NCBI RefSeq assembly: GCF_019320115.1 | Contig: NC_089591.1 | Span: forward strand, 22,236,502-22,300,501 | Length of the DNA: 64,000 bases | Reading direction: 5' to 3' | Source: Miscanthus floridulus | Lineage: Eukaryota > Streptophyta > Magnoliopsida > Poales > Poaceae | Part shown: positions 11,351 to 23,242 of the stretch, one piece after another | How the letters are laid out: the number at the start of each line of letters is the position of its first letter | How positions within the stretch are numbered: the stretch's first letter is position 1 | Program-made: the position numbers and the translations under genes | Notes under the pieces: model-generated | Seen by the model: the letters and a program-made list of their open reading frames with translations, nothing else | Databases searched by the model: none | What the model was told of the DNA's origin: nothing

Positions 11351-12060
11351 CTGATAAGAAACAACCATCGGCTAATATCCAAATGACTTTTCTGTTGCCA
11401 TCAGAATTCAGAGCTTCGATGGATCAGGAAGTTTACTCAGACTTCGATGAATCAGAGTATGAAGAGATGGTTGCCAAGTTCACGGTTACACACTAAGAGA
11501 TATTTGATAAGCCAGTCAAACATCAGCACATGAAGGCTTTATACATGAAAGGTTTTGTTGATGGGAAGCTGATGAACAAAATGTTAGTGGACGGAGGTGC
11601 TTCTATCAATCTTATGCCTTACACTACTTTTCGTAAGCTTGGCAAGGGACTAGGAGATTTGCTGGAGACCGACATGATGCTTTGAGACTTTGGAGGGAAT
11701 ACATCTAAGACCTGGGGGGCAATAAACATCGAGTTAACAGTCAGGAGTAAAACTCTGCTCACCACGTTCTTTGTCATCGATGTAAAAGGCTCATACAGTT
11801 TACTCCTCGGTCATGACTAGATTCACTCAAACTATTGCATGCCATCAACCATGCATTAATGTTTGATTCAATGGCATGGGGATGATGTCGAGGTGGTTCG
11901 CGTTGATGAGTCTATGAGCATCGCAATAGCCGATCTAGTGTTTTGGGAATTAGGAGACTTTGAATGCCTTTCTAGCAAAACATGGGAAGGAGCCTTCATC
12001 AGGATTAACAATGAAGGCCAACAGCTAGTTCAAACAATTAGCTCTAAAAGTTTGTTTTAA
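11330..12060 (+). pseudogene. Copy A retropepsin-like aspartic protease
   Basis: After PSANIQMTFLLPSEFRA comes the protease active site MLVDGGASINLMPYTTF (DGG/A triad, as in Tat-like gypsy proteases), then TTFFVIDV.. and LLGHD*IHSNYCMPSTMH, the hydrophobic end that normally reads GHDWIH. Stops: TAA after FTVTH (CAA in copy B), TGA after MML, TAG for Trp in GHD*IH and a TAA after STMH (CAG in copy B). The frame ends at 12060 with SLF*, as in copy B, and no RT follows. Protease would mature Gag and partner-supplied Pol. Confidence 0.85.
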
Positions 12061-12499
12061 TCAATAATCATGGCGTCGCGTCGGCCAATGAGTTAAGGAA
12101 AAATAAACATTGAGTATTGAAAATGGGTTTAGGCTGACGTAGGTGAATGCTAAATTAAAGTGTAAATGCGATTCAGAGTTGATGGATTTCTTAAGAGAAG
12201 CTCTGTTTTGCTTAATAGGATGCTTGACTTGGATTGATTGATTGTTTGATCTTTGGAATGAAAAATGCATGAAGAGATGTTATTCTGATATATAAATTTC
12301 ATAGCCGATTCATTCTCAGCTCTAATAGCCGGTACTAGGAAGGTATCGCCTTTAGTTCAAAAATGAAAGATCTTCGAAGATAGTAAAAGCCGATACGATA
12401 TGTATCGCCTATAGAGCAAAAACAAGTACATAGGAGCGTTGTACTAAGAAAGAATAGGAGTCTTCATTCATCAGGTTACCCTAAGTACAAACTAATCGA

Positions 12500-13193
12500 A
12501 GACCTTGTTCACTACATCTTGAAGTGGATGTGATGTCCACTATGGCCTCCGCTGCCATGACGAATTTTTCCAGCAGGTCCTCATGTTCTTCAGGGCCATC
12601 ACCCGATGGGAAACTAGCCTCCATGGCATGGAGTTCATACCCTAGTCCGAACTTGTGCTGCGGTCAGCGCCACCACCGCACCATGACGAACACCATGGAG
12701 GGCGATCTCCCAAACACAGGCTGGAACATCATGGAGATGAGCATTGATAAGGGAGCTATGGGCATTGAACGGTGTCAACAGCCATGTTCGCTGCCAGTTG
12801 GAGAGATTCCAACTGCATCGTCAGGGCTGATGATCACAGAAAAGGAGGAAACTATCAAGATGAAGGCAGTAAGAAATCATAATGGAAACATCCCTGAAGA
12901 TCATCTTACCTGCTACCACAGCGTCAGACTCAGCCAGCCACTGCTCGAACGGTGCTGGCCTCCTCCTTAGCCGCATGAAGAACGGCCTGAGAAGCCCTGA
13001 GATGGATCTAAAGTTGGCCATTTTCTCGAGTCACCTCAGAGTAGCGGTTCTGAGCCGCCCTCCACTCCCGAAGGAAACGCCGAGCATCATCACCGTTGTA
13101 CGAATCGGAGGAATCCGATGATGAGGATGGCGTGGAGGACACAGCATTGGAAGGTTCACCAGCCCTAGGAAGAGGACAAAGCCTATCATTCAT
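12500..13193 (-). pseudogene. Antisense coiled-coil fragment in copy A
   Basis: On the minus strand from 13193 the frame reads a serine-rich stretch (SSTPSSSSDSSDSYNGDDA) then RRFLREWRAAQNRYSEVTRENGQL, a charged heptad-like segment, followed by frame-broken alanine/glutamate-rich sequence. This looks like the C-terminal coiled-coil tail common in grass PMD or retroelement-borne proteins. It could be the last exon of the PMD gene at 13790-17060 or a separate antisense gene. The link is inference. Confidence 0.5.
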
Positions 13194-13789
13194 GACAAAC
13201 CTAGGAACAAGAGTTCACCCCTATGAATAGAAAGTTGCAAATCGTCGCCATAAGTGGAAGGCACCAATCTCACCTCATGCATCAGAGGCGCTGGCTCACC
13301 GGCATGTTCTCCCCTAGAGTCTCCTCTGCTGCGCACTTGTTGCGGTTGCCCTCACCGGCCATGAAGTTGCTTGGATCTATTGGAAAGAGAGAAAACCACT
13401 ACAGGGTTGCGAAGGCAGAGAAGTGCAAAGGAACAGGAGTGGTTGCAAGTATAGATGTGTTCGAGGGCTGGTATTTGAAGCCACGGAGCAAAGAGATGGA
13501 TGCCTTGAGGAAGTATAAAAGGCAACCGTAATTAATAGAAAGCAAAGCGCCGCCTCGCTAAATACCGAGAAAAATGCAGCGTCAGGTGACTAAAGATAGA
13601 AAGTCAAGAGGTTCTCTCAATAAAAGCCATGTTTTTAGATTCAATTAAGATCAAGATCATAAATCTGGGATCGGTTGTTTTCAAATCGGCTCCTCATCCG
13701 AAGAAAGAAATACAACAAGACAGATATAGTTATCATACGCAAGATATATATGTCGATCTACAGATTACACGTTTAGAACATCTAGAATG

Positions 13790-16700
13790 ATTTTTAGTAT
13801 TGCAAGCCGAACAGCATTAGCCTCTGCGATCTTGCACTCGCGTTCTTCAGTAGTTCCAGAGGCGTTCTCAAGGCTGCTACGGATAGTTCTACTTTCTTTC
13901 ACTTTGGCCAACAGTTCCTGTTTTTTCTATTTGATGGCATTAGGTATTTGAGCCAGAGTAGACTTGCGATGATCAATGGTGGCCTTCACATTTTCTAGCT
14001 CCCTCTCAAGCTCTGCACTGTTTGGCTTCCAATTGAGACAACTCTGGATTAGTCCTGAGGGAAGAGTTCTTCAGAGCATCAATCGACTATGTCAGTTCTT
14101 TGACCTCTTGCCTATTGGAGTCCCTTTTGGCCAGCAAGGCTTCACGGTTGGACAAGTTCCTCTAGATTATTTTCACCTTCAAGGTCTGATCTTCAAAAAT
14201 AGGCAAATATGATAGAACCTTGGAGAGAGCTAGGGATGGATCACCCTGAATAGCCAAGAAGACTCACTACATTGATTCAGTATCCTAGACCAAATCGACT
14301 ATGTTCTTCTCAAATATAGGCAGTATATCTTTTAGCCAATTTCTGGTCTCCTTTGGCAAGGATTCAGTAGAAGAGGCGGTGGATGATCTGATTTCATCTT
14401 CATCAAAATACTCCTCAAGATTGAAAGAACAACTCTATGCTAGAGGATCGGGTGCCTTTATATAGGGGAAATCTTGATTAAGAGGTTTGAATCAGTTTGT
14501 CGCAAAAATGGATTGTGAAAAGATATAGTACCTTCTCTGTAGTAGCCTCTATTAGAAGAGGGAAAACAGCTGGTGATGCACCAATAGCATCTAGTTGAAT
14601 TGGCTTTAGATTCCCAATGCTGATATCTGCAATGGCAAGAGGAGATTTTTATTCATGTTTATTGCAGAAGAATAGGCCAAGCATACTGATTTCCTTACTA
14701 TCAGATGTGTGCCGAGTTGGGGAATCGGTAGTATGAGTATCAACAATGGGACTATTCCTAGTGTCAATGGGATCATTGTCAATCGGTGAACCGCCAGGCC
14801 CCTGCTCTTTCACGGGTATTTCCTCAGAAGATGTCTAGTGTGACAAATGATTAAATAAAGGTTGAAAAGTCAGGCAAATCAAGAAATTAAAAGGAAAGTA
14901 CTTCAATGAATATCAAGGATAAAACTCACATTTTCTGCCATCGTGAAAGCATTGGTTGCCTCTACTAAAATTGGCTTCTCCTGAGATGAAGGTTTGGTTG
15001 GTGATGGATCAAGTGCCTGAGATAGCTATCCCGCGCCCAAAGTAGACTGAGACGCGATGCTCGACAACTATGAGGAAAATGGGATAAAAAATTGAACATC
15101 AGTTTAAGGAAAGTGTGAATCGTTCACCTGAGCAGCTGATGGTCTTGTCCTACGTAGCCTTTTTCTAGTAGTGGCTTTCTGAGTTGCCCTTGGAACCACT
15201 TTGCACTTAGGAGATGGACATGTCATGATCATGGGAGCAGCATGGGTTCTCAACAACTTCTTCAAAGAAGGTACGGTTGATCCCATCCTTGCAACTAGGC
15301 ATGACGGCTGGTAATCTATCGGACGCCCTCTCCTATCCTAGCTTGGAGGATTGAATTCAATATCCTGAAAGGATCGGTTAGGATAGTTGGTAAGAAGATT
15401 CACTAAGTAATTTCTCTTAAAAGAGAATGAATGGGTTACTTCATTGTTAGAAGCAAATTCCCCATTTAGAGCTATGCACAGAGGATAGGCTGGCCCATAG
15501 AAGAGATGGGAATGCCATTCTTGCCACCCGGACTCAAAGAGATTGGAAGAAAAGCTGGCCTTGACCCAGTCGTGCAAGGAAAAAGAAGGAAGGTCTGATC
15601 CTAATTGGAAGACTCTAGAAGTTTCTAGCACATCACTGATATCTTCCCTCGGCTTCAGGGTGTTCTTGAAGAACAGACAAGGGGGAGTTGACCGAAGCTA
15701 AACTGATAGGCCACAAACAAAGGATTGTAAAACTCATAGGTTGGAGGATTACCTGAGACAGAGGAGCCTTTAATCATTTTACCACTGACTGTGATGAAAT
15801 TCGGCTAGAAGGACATAGGGCTTAATAAAAGAATTGAAGATCACAGCCATTGTTTTGTCCGAACAGCCGGATTCAAATCGAAAGCTGAAAGGAAAAATCA
15901 GTTCATCCATCCTCATTATAAGGTAGCCAGGTCAGGATGGCCGCATCAAACCCTCTATAAATTTTTTTGAAGAGGTGGCCAGCATCGGAGTTGATTATTA
16001 TGGCTGATGCAGCCTTGCCATAGTTCGTACACCATCGAGTTCTTCCTTCTTTGCCTCTATATTCCTCACCAAAATTAGAGGAGGGAAAGCTCAAGTCTCT
16101 GAGGTTAGGCTTTACAGTCTTGTGCATGTACAAATTGAGCCACAATTGTATCAGCCACTAAGGACCGCTGATAGTCTGTATTGGCTCATTCTTCAGTAAC
16201 TGGGCAGCCACCTGGTACATCAGATGATAAGCAGCTCCTAGCAGATATTTTCTGAGAGGGATATTCTTGCCTAATGCTAGGTGCTCCGCCATGAGTTTGT
16301 GATTATAAGTTGGACCATAAGATGACCCACAAAAAATGAATCTTTCCAACCACATGTTCAAAAAGGCCACGTATTCCCTTTCACTGACGGCTAGTCCATC
16401 TTCAATATGATTTAGAATGTAACTTGCCCATCCAGTACAGTCTACAATTTTGGCCAATCTCTTGGGACCGGCACTCAGATACTCATAAGGTTGTACCAAT
16501 CCAGTAATCCTATGGCCGGTTAGCATGTATACATCAGCCAGAGTGATGGTCATTGGGCCATGATCAAAAATGAAAGCATTCAGAGCATTAGACCAAAAAT
16601 AAGAAGCAGAGATCAAAAGTGAATCATTCCTCTCCATTTCGGACAATGAAAGTGTTAAGCATTGATTCAAATCATAAAGCTCCTAGTCTCTACCTTTTTC

Positions 16701-17060
16701 GCAAATATCCTATAGAACCAATCTCTCCATCTCTTGGTGCGTTAGGCCAGTTTCTGAAGGAAAGTTTTGTTCTAGGAGGGATGAATCCACTATGGACTAT
16801 TTAAAAGGGATCTGGTTGGTTTCTTGGTGGATAAAATCGGATGGATTAGAATCACCCATAGGCCCAAGAAAGTAAGCATTAGGGATGACAGCTGATGGAA
16901 TCAAGATCTCAGTTCCTCATTTCCTAGAAATCAGATAAAGTAAATTCAAGAAGAAAGAAGATATGGGGCAGCAGCCGATACTCAGAAATAAGAAGACTAG
17001 GGGACATACCTCAAGGACATGGTCGATGGTCGCCATCATGGTCAAAAACTAGTTTGGATC
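13790..17060 (-). pseudogene. Antisense plant mobile domain (PMD / aminotransferase-like) gene in copy A
   Basis: The core is at 16158-16670: YFWSNALNAFIFDHGPMTI.. TLADVYMLTGHRITG, then REYVAFLNMWLERFIFCGSS and IPLRKYLLGAAYHLMYQVA. These are the hallmark of the plant mobile domain, pfam10536. The frame continues through a TAG in place of Trp at 16156 to 15903 (LWLNLYMHKTVKPNLRDL). Further on, 14340-14460 encodes NLEEYFDEDEIRSS.. and WLKDILPIFEKNIVDLV, and 13790-14220 is charged coiled-coil, all with many stops. Orientation is opposite to gag-protease. PMD proteins occur in MULEs, gypsy elements and as domesticated silencing factors. Here it is clearly dead; whether it arrived by capture or is an original cargo gene cannot be decided from one copy. 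Confidence 0.8.
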
Positions 17061-17339
17061 TAGCGAAGATTGCTTGGATGGCGGCTCATTAGAACAGATG
17101 ATCTGCTAGGGTTTGAGGCCTCAGCGATGATGGCGTCGGCTGTTGAAGTTGGCTTAAGAAGAAGGAAGAAGGCAAACAGGCCGAGTAAGTTACAAAATAT
17201 ACTATTGGGATGTTATATAGAACCTGGGCCAGTGAGTCAGGAGTCACGCATATATTTCGGATGGTGCAGTTGTAGCATGGTAAACCAGTGAACCAGAATT
17301 TTTGAGATAAAATCATTTTATCCCAAAATTGGGGGCATG

Positions 17340-19134
17340 TGTTTACACCAAAATTTGGGAGAAGAGCACGGGAACTCGTAGGCTTCCAGAATTATGCCAA
17401 TCAAGGAATCGATAGAGTAAAGATTGATATCTTCTAGATTGAATGCAACACTAGATCCATTCTCTTCGAATGATGTCAGCAAATAACGATGATAGGATAT
17501 GATTGGTGCCAAGAAGATACATATCGGACTCTACAAAAGGAGAAAGATTAGAGTCTAGGTTATCTTCAGATAGGAATATTTCCTTCATGCCAAAGAACTA
17601 TATTAAGTCATACTCGAGTAGGATTCATTTTTAGGCTCCAGTATAAAAACAAAACCCCAGCTATTGTAAGAGAACAATCAATCAAATACAAAGTCAATTA
17701 CTTTTTTTGGCTCTGGTCACCTCTTAGGAGTAGGAGTAGAGTAGATCTCGGCGAGTTCTTTAGCAAGTATGGCTGCATCGATCTGGTCGACCTCCACTGC
17801 TTGTCTATAAGTACCGTCATGGTTTATACCTCTATTCAGTATGGCTGCATCGATCCGGTCGACCCCCACTATGACTCTGGTATAGGCTAGTTATCGATTC
17901 TTGTCTAATTCAAGTATGGCCTATGTGATTCTGCCTCACACCCCACTACTTGAATTAGATCAAGGTCAAGTTATCGGCTCTACCTTAGTATGGCAGTCTT
18001 TGGTAGATTCATTAAGTACCGATATTGCTTATTGCTTTCATTGTGTATCTAATTATAGCAATATCACTCTGCCCGACTGAGATTGATCTAGATCGGCCTT
18101 ATATCTTGTTCAACTCATCGTTTGCTAATCTAAAACTGATCTAATCTACATCTTAAGCGATGAGTTATGTTTTTTATCGGCTGTTTTGTATCAATTTTAA
18201 TCGTGCATAGCTTGCGGTTAAGGCATGTTCGATCTTGAGTAGATCTATTAGTTAATGAAAACTGTTCCATGGCCCATCATCATGGCCTGTGGGATTCTGC
18301 CTCTCACCCCACTGTTGGCACCGTGGAGTGGGGATCATTAGTTAGTAGACCTGTTCCTAAGAAGGCATGACCTTAACTGTGCGCTATGCCTGAATCGGCT
18401 TGTTTAGCCGATATCGAATGCTTTTACCAACAGTTCACATTACGAGATCATTGAAGTAGAGATAAGTTGAAAGATGCATTAGCCCCATGATCTTGTTATG
18501 GTATTATGGCCTGCATGATTCTACCTCATGCCCCACTGATATTAGTAATGAGTTAGGGTCATCGAGTCTATTGTTGTTTCTACGGCCTTCATGATTCTAC
18601 CTCATGCCCCACTGGTCATGGCGATAGATGAGATCTAACATGTTCATTAGATTTACCTTTATTAAATGATTAAGAGGTGTTGAGTTGTTTCTTTAAATAA
18701 AAGGAGTTTGGTTACTTGTAATCATTGGCTCAGTATAAACCAATCATCATTGATATCTTATAGCCATTGATTAATATTTGCTTAAATAACATTTATCCTA
18801 AATGATAACCAATCCTTCTTATACAACCCCATGAGCTTTAATGGATTCATTCTTGTAAACATGCTGGAATCGGCTATTTAGTCTATTTCCTCTCATATCG
18901 GCTCTCAGAGCCATACATTCAGGATTGTCTGGCAACACCGGCATGTTCCGCCCTAATTACTGATAAGCTTTCTCTCCTTGTCAATTGTAGGGTCAAATTG
19001 ACTGGCATGTCTTGGAAGGATTGTGTAGGATCGACCACCCTTGCACTAAAGTTAGGCGGATCTGCTTCCATCGAGCGGACCCTTTCGGCTTGCTGCGTGT
19101 GTCCTCGGCACGGACGCAAAAATTTTGTGTCGAC
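17340..19134 (+). repeat. Copy A 3' LTR (1795 bp)
   Basis: It starts TGTTTACACCAAAATTTGG, preceded by a short G-rich tract (TTGGGGGCA at 17331-17339, the polypurine tract). It ends GTGTCGACA. A TATA-like TATAAAAAC lies at 17642. Later parts match copy B LTRs closely, but the first roughly 250 bp (U3) differ. Six copies of a 33-nt module sit between 17766 and 18613. Confidence 0.88.
17766..18613 (+). repeat. Six dispersed copies of a ~33-nt module in the copy A LTR
   Basis: Copies are at 17766-17798, 17838-17870, 17913-17947, 18281-18313, 18505-18537 and 18581-18613. All start with (A)TGGC.. and end CCCCACT or CTCCACT. Two flavours occur: GGCTGCATCGATCYGGTCGA and GGCCTGCATGATTCTACCTC. The same set, in the same order, is in both LTRs of copy B (44964-45807 and about 52387-53233). 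Confidence 0.85.
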
Positions 19135-19159
19135 ATGGCCTCATGGTCATGTCAGTCGA

Positions 19160-20790
19160 GGAGGCATCTGAGGGATATACTGGTAGTCATCATCTAAACT
19201 ATCGTTGGGGTCGCTCTCGACCATACTCTCCTGCTGAGCATCTAACTGCTCCTCCTCAGTAGCTATAATGCCCCTGATAGTCTCATCCTGCTAGGATGTA
19301 GTCTCTGGCACCTTTGGGCAATGACTTAGCTGGCTAGGTGCACTTGGCCTGCTGTGATGGAGCATCTGGGTCATGTTATATGCAGGGAACTCGGTAGTAG
19401 CACCAGAATATTCTGCCAACATCTCAGGAGGCCTCACTGTAACTGCCATATGAATCACAAAGGTAATCTAGTGTGCATAAGGTAGCTGACGATGACCCTA
19501 AACCCCTCTACAAAGGTATCCTCCATCTCAGAAAGGATGACATCCCATACATCAAAGACTGTCTGTTGCATCAGGGCATTCAGTAGCCACAACTGAATGT
19601 GAGTCAATCCCTCATGATATCCCATCCTCGAAAGCAGGGTCCTCCTCATGATAGCATCTAGCAGTCTGGTTGTAGGAGTAAGATTCTTAGGTGTCCTACT
19701 CGACCCCTCGCCAAATGGCTCTATGAAGCAAGGGCAAAACAGATCTGTAGGAGGCACAAGACCACCGTGAGGGTGTCTAGGAGGCCATGTATGTCCATAG
19801 CAAACCTCATTAATGCAGATGGGTGAATCCTATAACCTGAGTATCTCTCTGACCCTAAAGGCTCATCAGCCTATAGTTGCGGCCTTAGAATGCAAAGTGA
19901 ATAAACCTGTGGCCTGGGTCAATATAGAGTGAAGCATAGAACTCACGGACCCATGATGGAACATATCTGCCTATCCATCCAAGTAGATCCGTCAACCCTG
20001 GCAGGTTAGAAAGGTGAGGACGGATCTGCTCTCTAGCTGCTGCTACAATGGCCTCAATAGAACAAACCCTTTGAGACCTAAATGCAACCCCACTGTTAAG
20101 ATATGCATTATAAAAGTCCTCCTATAGTGGTATATAGAACCCCTCTGAAGCATGCTCATCCCTCCTCGGTGGGAACCAGTCCTCGAATGGCACAAATCTG
20201 AGCTGCTAAACCTACTTGGCTGTAGCAGCCCTCAAATCTAGATGAGTCACTAGAGGCGGACCCTATGGTCTAGGAGGCAGACAAGAACCCCTCCACTATG
20301 TCTTTGCCCTCGATGTCGCCTAGGTACGAGTATGACTAGAGTAGCTGTAACTATGGTTGAGGTGCCTGCTCTATCTCCTCGGTCTGCTCTGCCTCCTTAG
20401 TCTGCTCAGCACCCTCTGACTACACTGGTGGCTGTGTCAGCTACTGTGACTCCCCCTGAGGTTGAGTCTCCTCCAAAGCAACATGGCATCCCTCAAGCAT
20501 GACAGTTCCTAGCTAGACTACCATGACGACTGCTCAACCTGCACAATAGCTGCCCTCTATGCTGGTGAAAGTTGATCTGCAATCTAGACTCCACTCCTAG
20601 CGCCTCCTCTCTCTACATGCTCTGCAGTGGCTACCACTGTTGCTGCTCTTACTGTATCAGCATCTACATACTTCTGCTTCTTTGACATGATCTTCTTTGT
20701 CTCCTTGCCTTTCACATCAGTAGGCAAGCGAGGCAGAGGCCTCAGATCCTCATCATCTAGACCACCTCCATCATTCTTGACACAAGCCAT
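19160..20790 (-). pseudogene. Decayed 'putative plant transposon protein' gene
   Basis: The likely start is the ATG at 20790: MACVKNDGGGLDDEDLRPLP, a charged, lysine-rich N-terminus (KKQKYVDADTVRAATVV). The middle reads WVREFYASLYIDPGHRFIHF and then LTPTTRLLDAIMRRTLLSR.. and LLNALMQQTVFDVWDVILS, resembling the grass family annotated as putative plant transposon protein (pfam20167 type). The C-terminal part is acidic and ends near DDDYQYIPQMPP at about 19165. In-frame TAGs are frequent. It lies on the same strand as, and downstream of, the SIRE pol, but no LTR lies between, so a relation is unproven. Function unknown; assignment from remembered family patterns. Confidence 0.5.
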
Positions 20791-21480
20791 TGCTGGATGT
20801 GAAAAGAGCAACTACCACTGATAAGAAACAACTACCAACTGTCACTTCCGAGGCTTGGCCTCGATCCGTACTCACGAGCTTGGCCCCGAGTTAACAAACA
20901 ACTACCAAAGTGACCACAATAATGCTGACTCGCTACACATTAGAATAGATCGGATATATGAATAATTTCAATATACATCTAGAGATACAAAACCATAAGA
21001 AGCAAGCAATAGGTACGAATTTAGAGATGATGGCATGCTGCCTGACAATCCGAGGATCTGAAGTGCAGAGGAATGGAACATGAGGGCACCACTAGGAAAA
21101 CACCTAGGGTTAGGGTTCCAGCAAGGCAATGCGGCGCAGTCGATTTGGGCAGGTTGCTGGCACGACGATGGATCATGACGGTGGCTTGGGCATGGTCAAG
21201 CGGTGCTGTTGCTGTGAGCATTATGGCGTAGGGAGGTGGCGCAAGCTGAGGGTGACATATAGAAGGCGTGGGCGGTGCATAGGACTAGAGGCGGCATGCG
21301 AGCGTGGCTGTGCAGGGGTGGCACAGGACAAGGTCACGGCGACCAATGTGGGAGCAGGGCAGCGTGACGAGTGGTGGAGCATAGCTAGGGCACGCGGCAC
21401 AGTGGCACTGGGCACAGCGGCGTAGTGGCATGGGCACATGGCGCAGCGGCACATGAATAGCTAGGGTTGTGGGATGAGGA
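20791..21480 (-). other. Upstream flank of the decayed transposon-protein gene
   Basis: Bases 20791-21010 are AT-rich with no signal. Bases 21030-21480 are GC-rich with overlapping open frames on both strands but no recognisable protein; it has the composition of a grass 5' untranslated region or promoter. The join to the SIRE 3' region at about 21480 has no visible LTR end or target duplication. Confidence 0.35.
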
Positions 21481-22259
21481 TTAGGACATGATGCGGCTTG
21501 ATTTTATGGTGGCCCCCAACATGATAGAAAAGGAAACAGAGAAGAATCCAGATCCTGCATGATTACTATTGATTAGACACTCCGGTGGCAATGACCAGAT
21601 GCTACCACCCAGAGTCCGATCGACTCCTGAGAGGTCCAAATCCCCTCGAGTCACGACCAGACACATCCGATCCCAACATGATCGGATGCAGCCAGAGTCC
21701 GGTCGATCCTGTCTTCGTCTTCTTCGCTTGACCAGACACAGGATCACCTTCTGACCGGACATAGGGAGAACATTGTTCCAGTGTCCGGTCACTCCTTCAT
21801 AGCAACGGTTCACCACATGTGAACTGACCGGACATTGGACTTCAGAGTCTGGTGCAGCGTTCGGTCACTCTTTTTTAGCAAATCTTCAAAGTCCTTCACA
21901 CTGCCTGTTCCCAATCAAGTCCCAACTTCAATAAGACCCAAATAAACACCAATTGCGACTAATGTGAGTGACCTCTCTCAAACCCTCAAAATTTTTCAAA
22001 GTATTTTGCCTTAGGCTATAATTCTTTTTAAGAAAATAGGCAATAAAAGGGTGATTGAAGAGAAACGACAAAACAACATTCATGCATATGCAATGCAATA
22101 CTTGAAAGTAATTCTAGTTGCTTGTCAAGTTTGATCCAAGGTTAAGCTTCTTCACACGCTTCTCGGTGGTTATCTTAACCATGTTAGACAAGCCCTAAAT
22201 GCATTACCAAAAATTAAACATGTTCTATATTACAATGCAATGCAAGGGACAACACAAGC
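21481..22259 (-). other. SIRE 3' internal region with CCGG-palindrome motifs
   Basis: This is non-coding sequence after the pol stop. Bases 21560-21880 hold repeated TGACCGGAC and GTCCGGTCA-like words in both orientations, a pattern that also fills part of the SIRE LTR (42655-43080). The left boundary is approximate. No polypurine tract plus LTR start is visible. Confidence 0.5.
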
Positions 22260-23237
22260 TCATTTTCTAGTGAAGTTGCTAAAATCAAGCACATTGAGCT
22301 CATTCCTCAACTGACAAAATGTAGCCTCATCTAGCGGTTTAGTGAAGATATCCGCCAATTGATCCTCAGTCCTTACACCTTCTAGTGAAATATCATTCTT
22401 AGCAACATGGTCTCTAAGAAAGTGATGGCGGATATATATGTGCTTGGTGCGAGAGTGTTGAACCGGATTATTAGCAAGTTTTACCACACTCTCATTATCA
22501 CACAAAAGAGGTACCTTTTCTAGAACTACCCCATAGTCTAGCAAAGTTTGCTTCATGTAAAGTATTTGTGCACAACAAGCACCCACGGCAATGTATTCCG
22601 CTTCAGTGGTGAACAAAGCCACACTATTTTGCTTCTTGGAGGACCAAGACACAAGTGATCTACCAAGCAAATGGCACCCTTTGGATGTGCTTTTTCTATC
22701 AACTTTGCAACCGGCACAATCCAAATCGGAATAGCCAACTAATTCAAATCTAGCTCCTTTGGGACACCAAAGGCCAATGCTTGGTGTGTGCTTAAGATAC
22801 CTAAGGATTCTTTTAACGGTAATCAAATGAGCTTCTCTAGGATTAGCTTGAAGTCTAGCACACATACACACACTAAACATGATGTCGGGCCTAGATGTGG
22901 TTAAATATAACAAGCTACCAATCATAGAGTGGTAGAGAGTTTGATCAACCATTTTACCTCCCTCATCTAGGTCGAGATGTCCATTAGATGGCATTGGTTT
23001 CTTGATTGGCTTACATTCATCCATATTGAATCTCTTAAGAAGATCCTTGGTATACTTTTCTTGAGAGATGAAAATCCCTTCTCTCATTTGCTTGACTTGA
23101 AAACTAAGAAAGAATGTAAGCTCTCCAATCATTGACATCTCGAACTCCTTCGACATCAATTCACCAAACTCTTTGCACGAACCTTCATTTGATGATCCAA
23201 AGATGATATCATCAACATATACTTGACAAATGAAGAT
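22260..23237 (-). pseudogene. SIRE RT C-terminal part and RNase H
   Basis: Directly left of the Tekay-2 insertion the minus strand reads IFICQVYVDDIIFGSSNEG, the copia RT active site (YVDD at 23208-23219). It continues in one open frame through FEMSMIGELTFFLSFQVKQ, the thumb, and RNase H: YSDLDCAG, TTEAEYIAVGACCAQ, LLCDNESVVKLANNP and SRTKHIYIRHHFLRD, closing with GVRTEDQLADIFTKPLDE and a TAG at 22260. All usual copia RNase H landmarks are present and about 320 codons are open. This makes it the best preserved copia segment in the window. The frame is cut off only by the Tekay-2 insertion. Confidence 0.93.
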
Positions 23238-23242
23238 ATATC
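23238..23242 (+). repeat. Tekay-2 target site duplication, left (ATATC)
   Basis: ATATC directly precedes the 5' LTR and is repeated at 37194-37198 directly after the 3' LTR. Five bases is the usual length for LTR retrotransposons. Confidence 0.95.

Larger units (their letters stand above)
10697..19134 (+). mobile_element. Copy A: gag-protease LTR retrotransposon lacking RT/IN, with antisense PMD gene
   Basis: The gag and protease are readable on the plus strand from 10697 to 12060 and match copy B (48336-49694). A 3' LTR at 17340-19134 has the same terminal sequence and U5 as copy B. No RT, RNase H or integrase is present between protease and LTR; instead the 5.2 kb is occupied by antisense coding remnants. 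The front half (5' LTR, start of gag) is displaced beyond the window by the Tekay-1 insertion at 10696/10697. It matches the idea of non-autonomous gag-carrying LTR elements (TR-GAG type). Confidence 0.85.

Noticed and set aside
17766..18613. Regularly repeated 33-nt words as a CRISPR-like array
   Set aside because: Spacers vary widely (about 40 to 330 nt), the sequence is plant LTR, and there are no cas genes.
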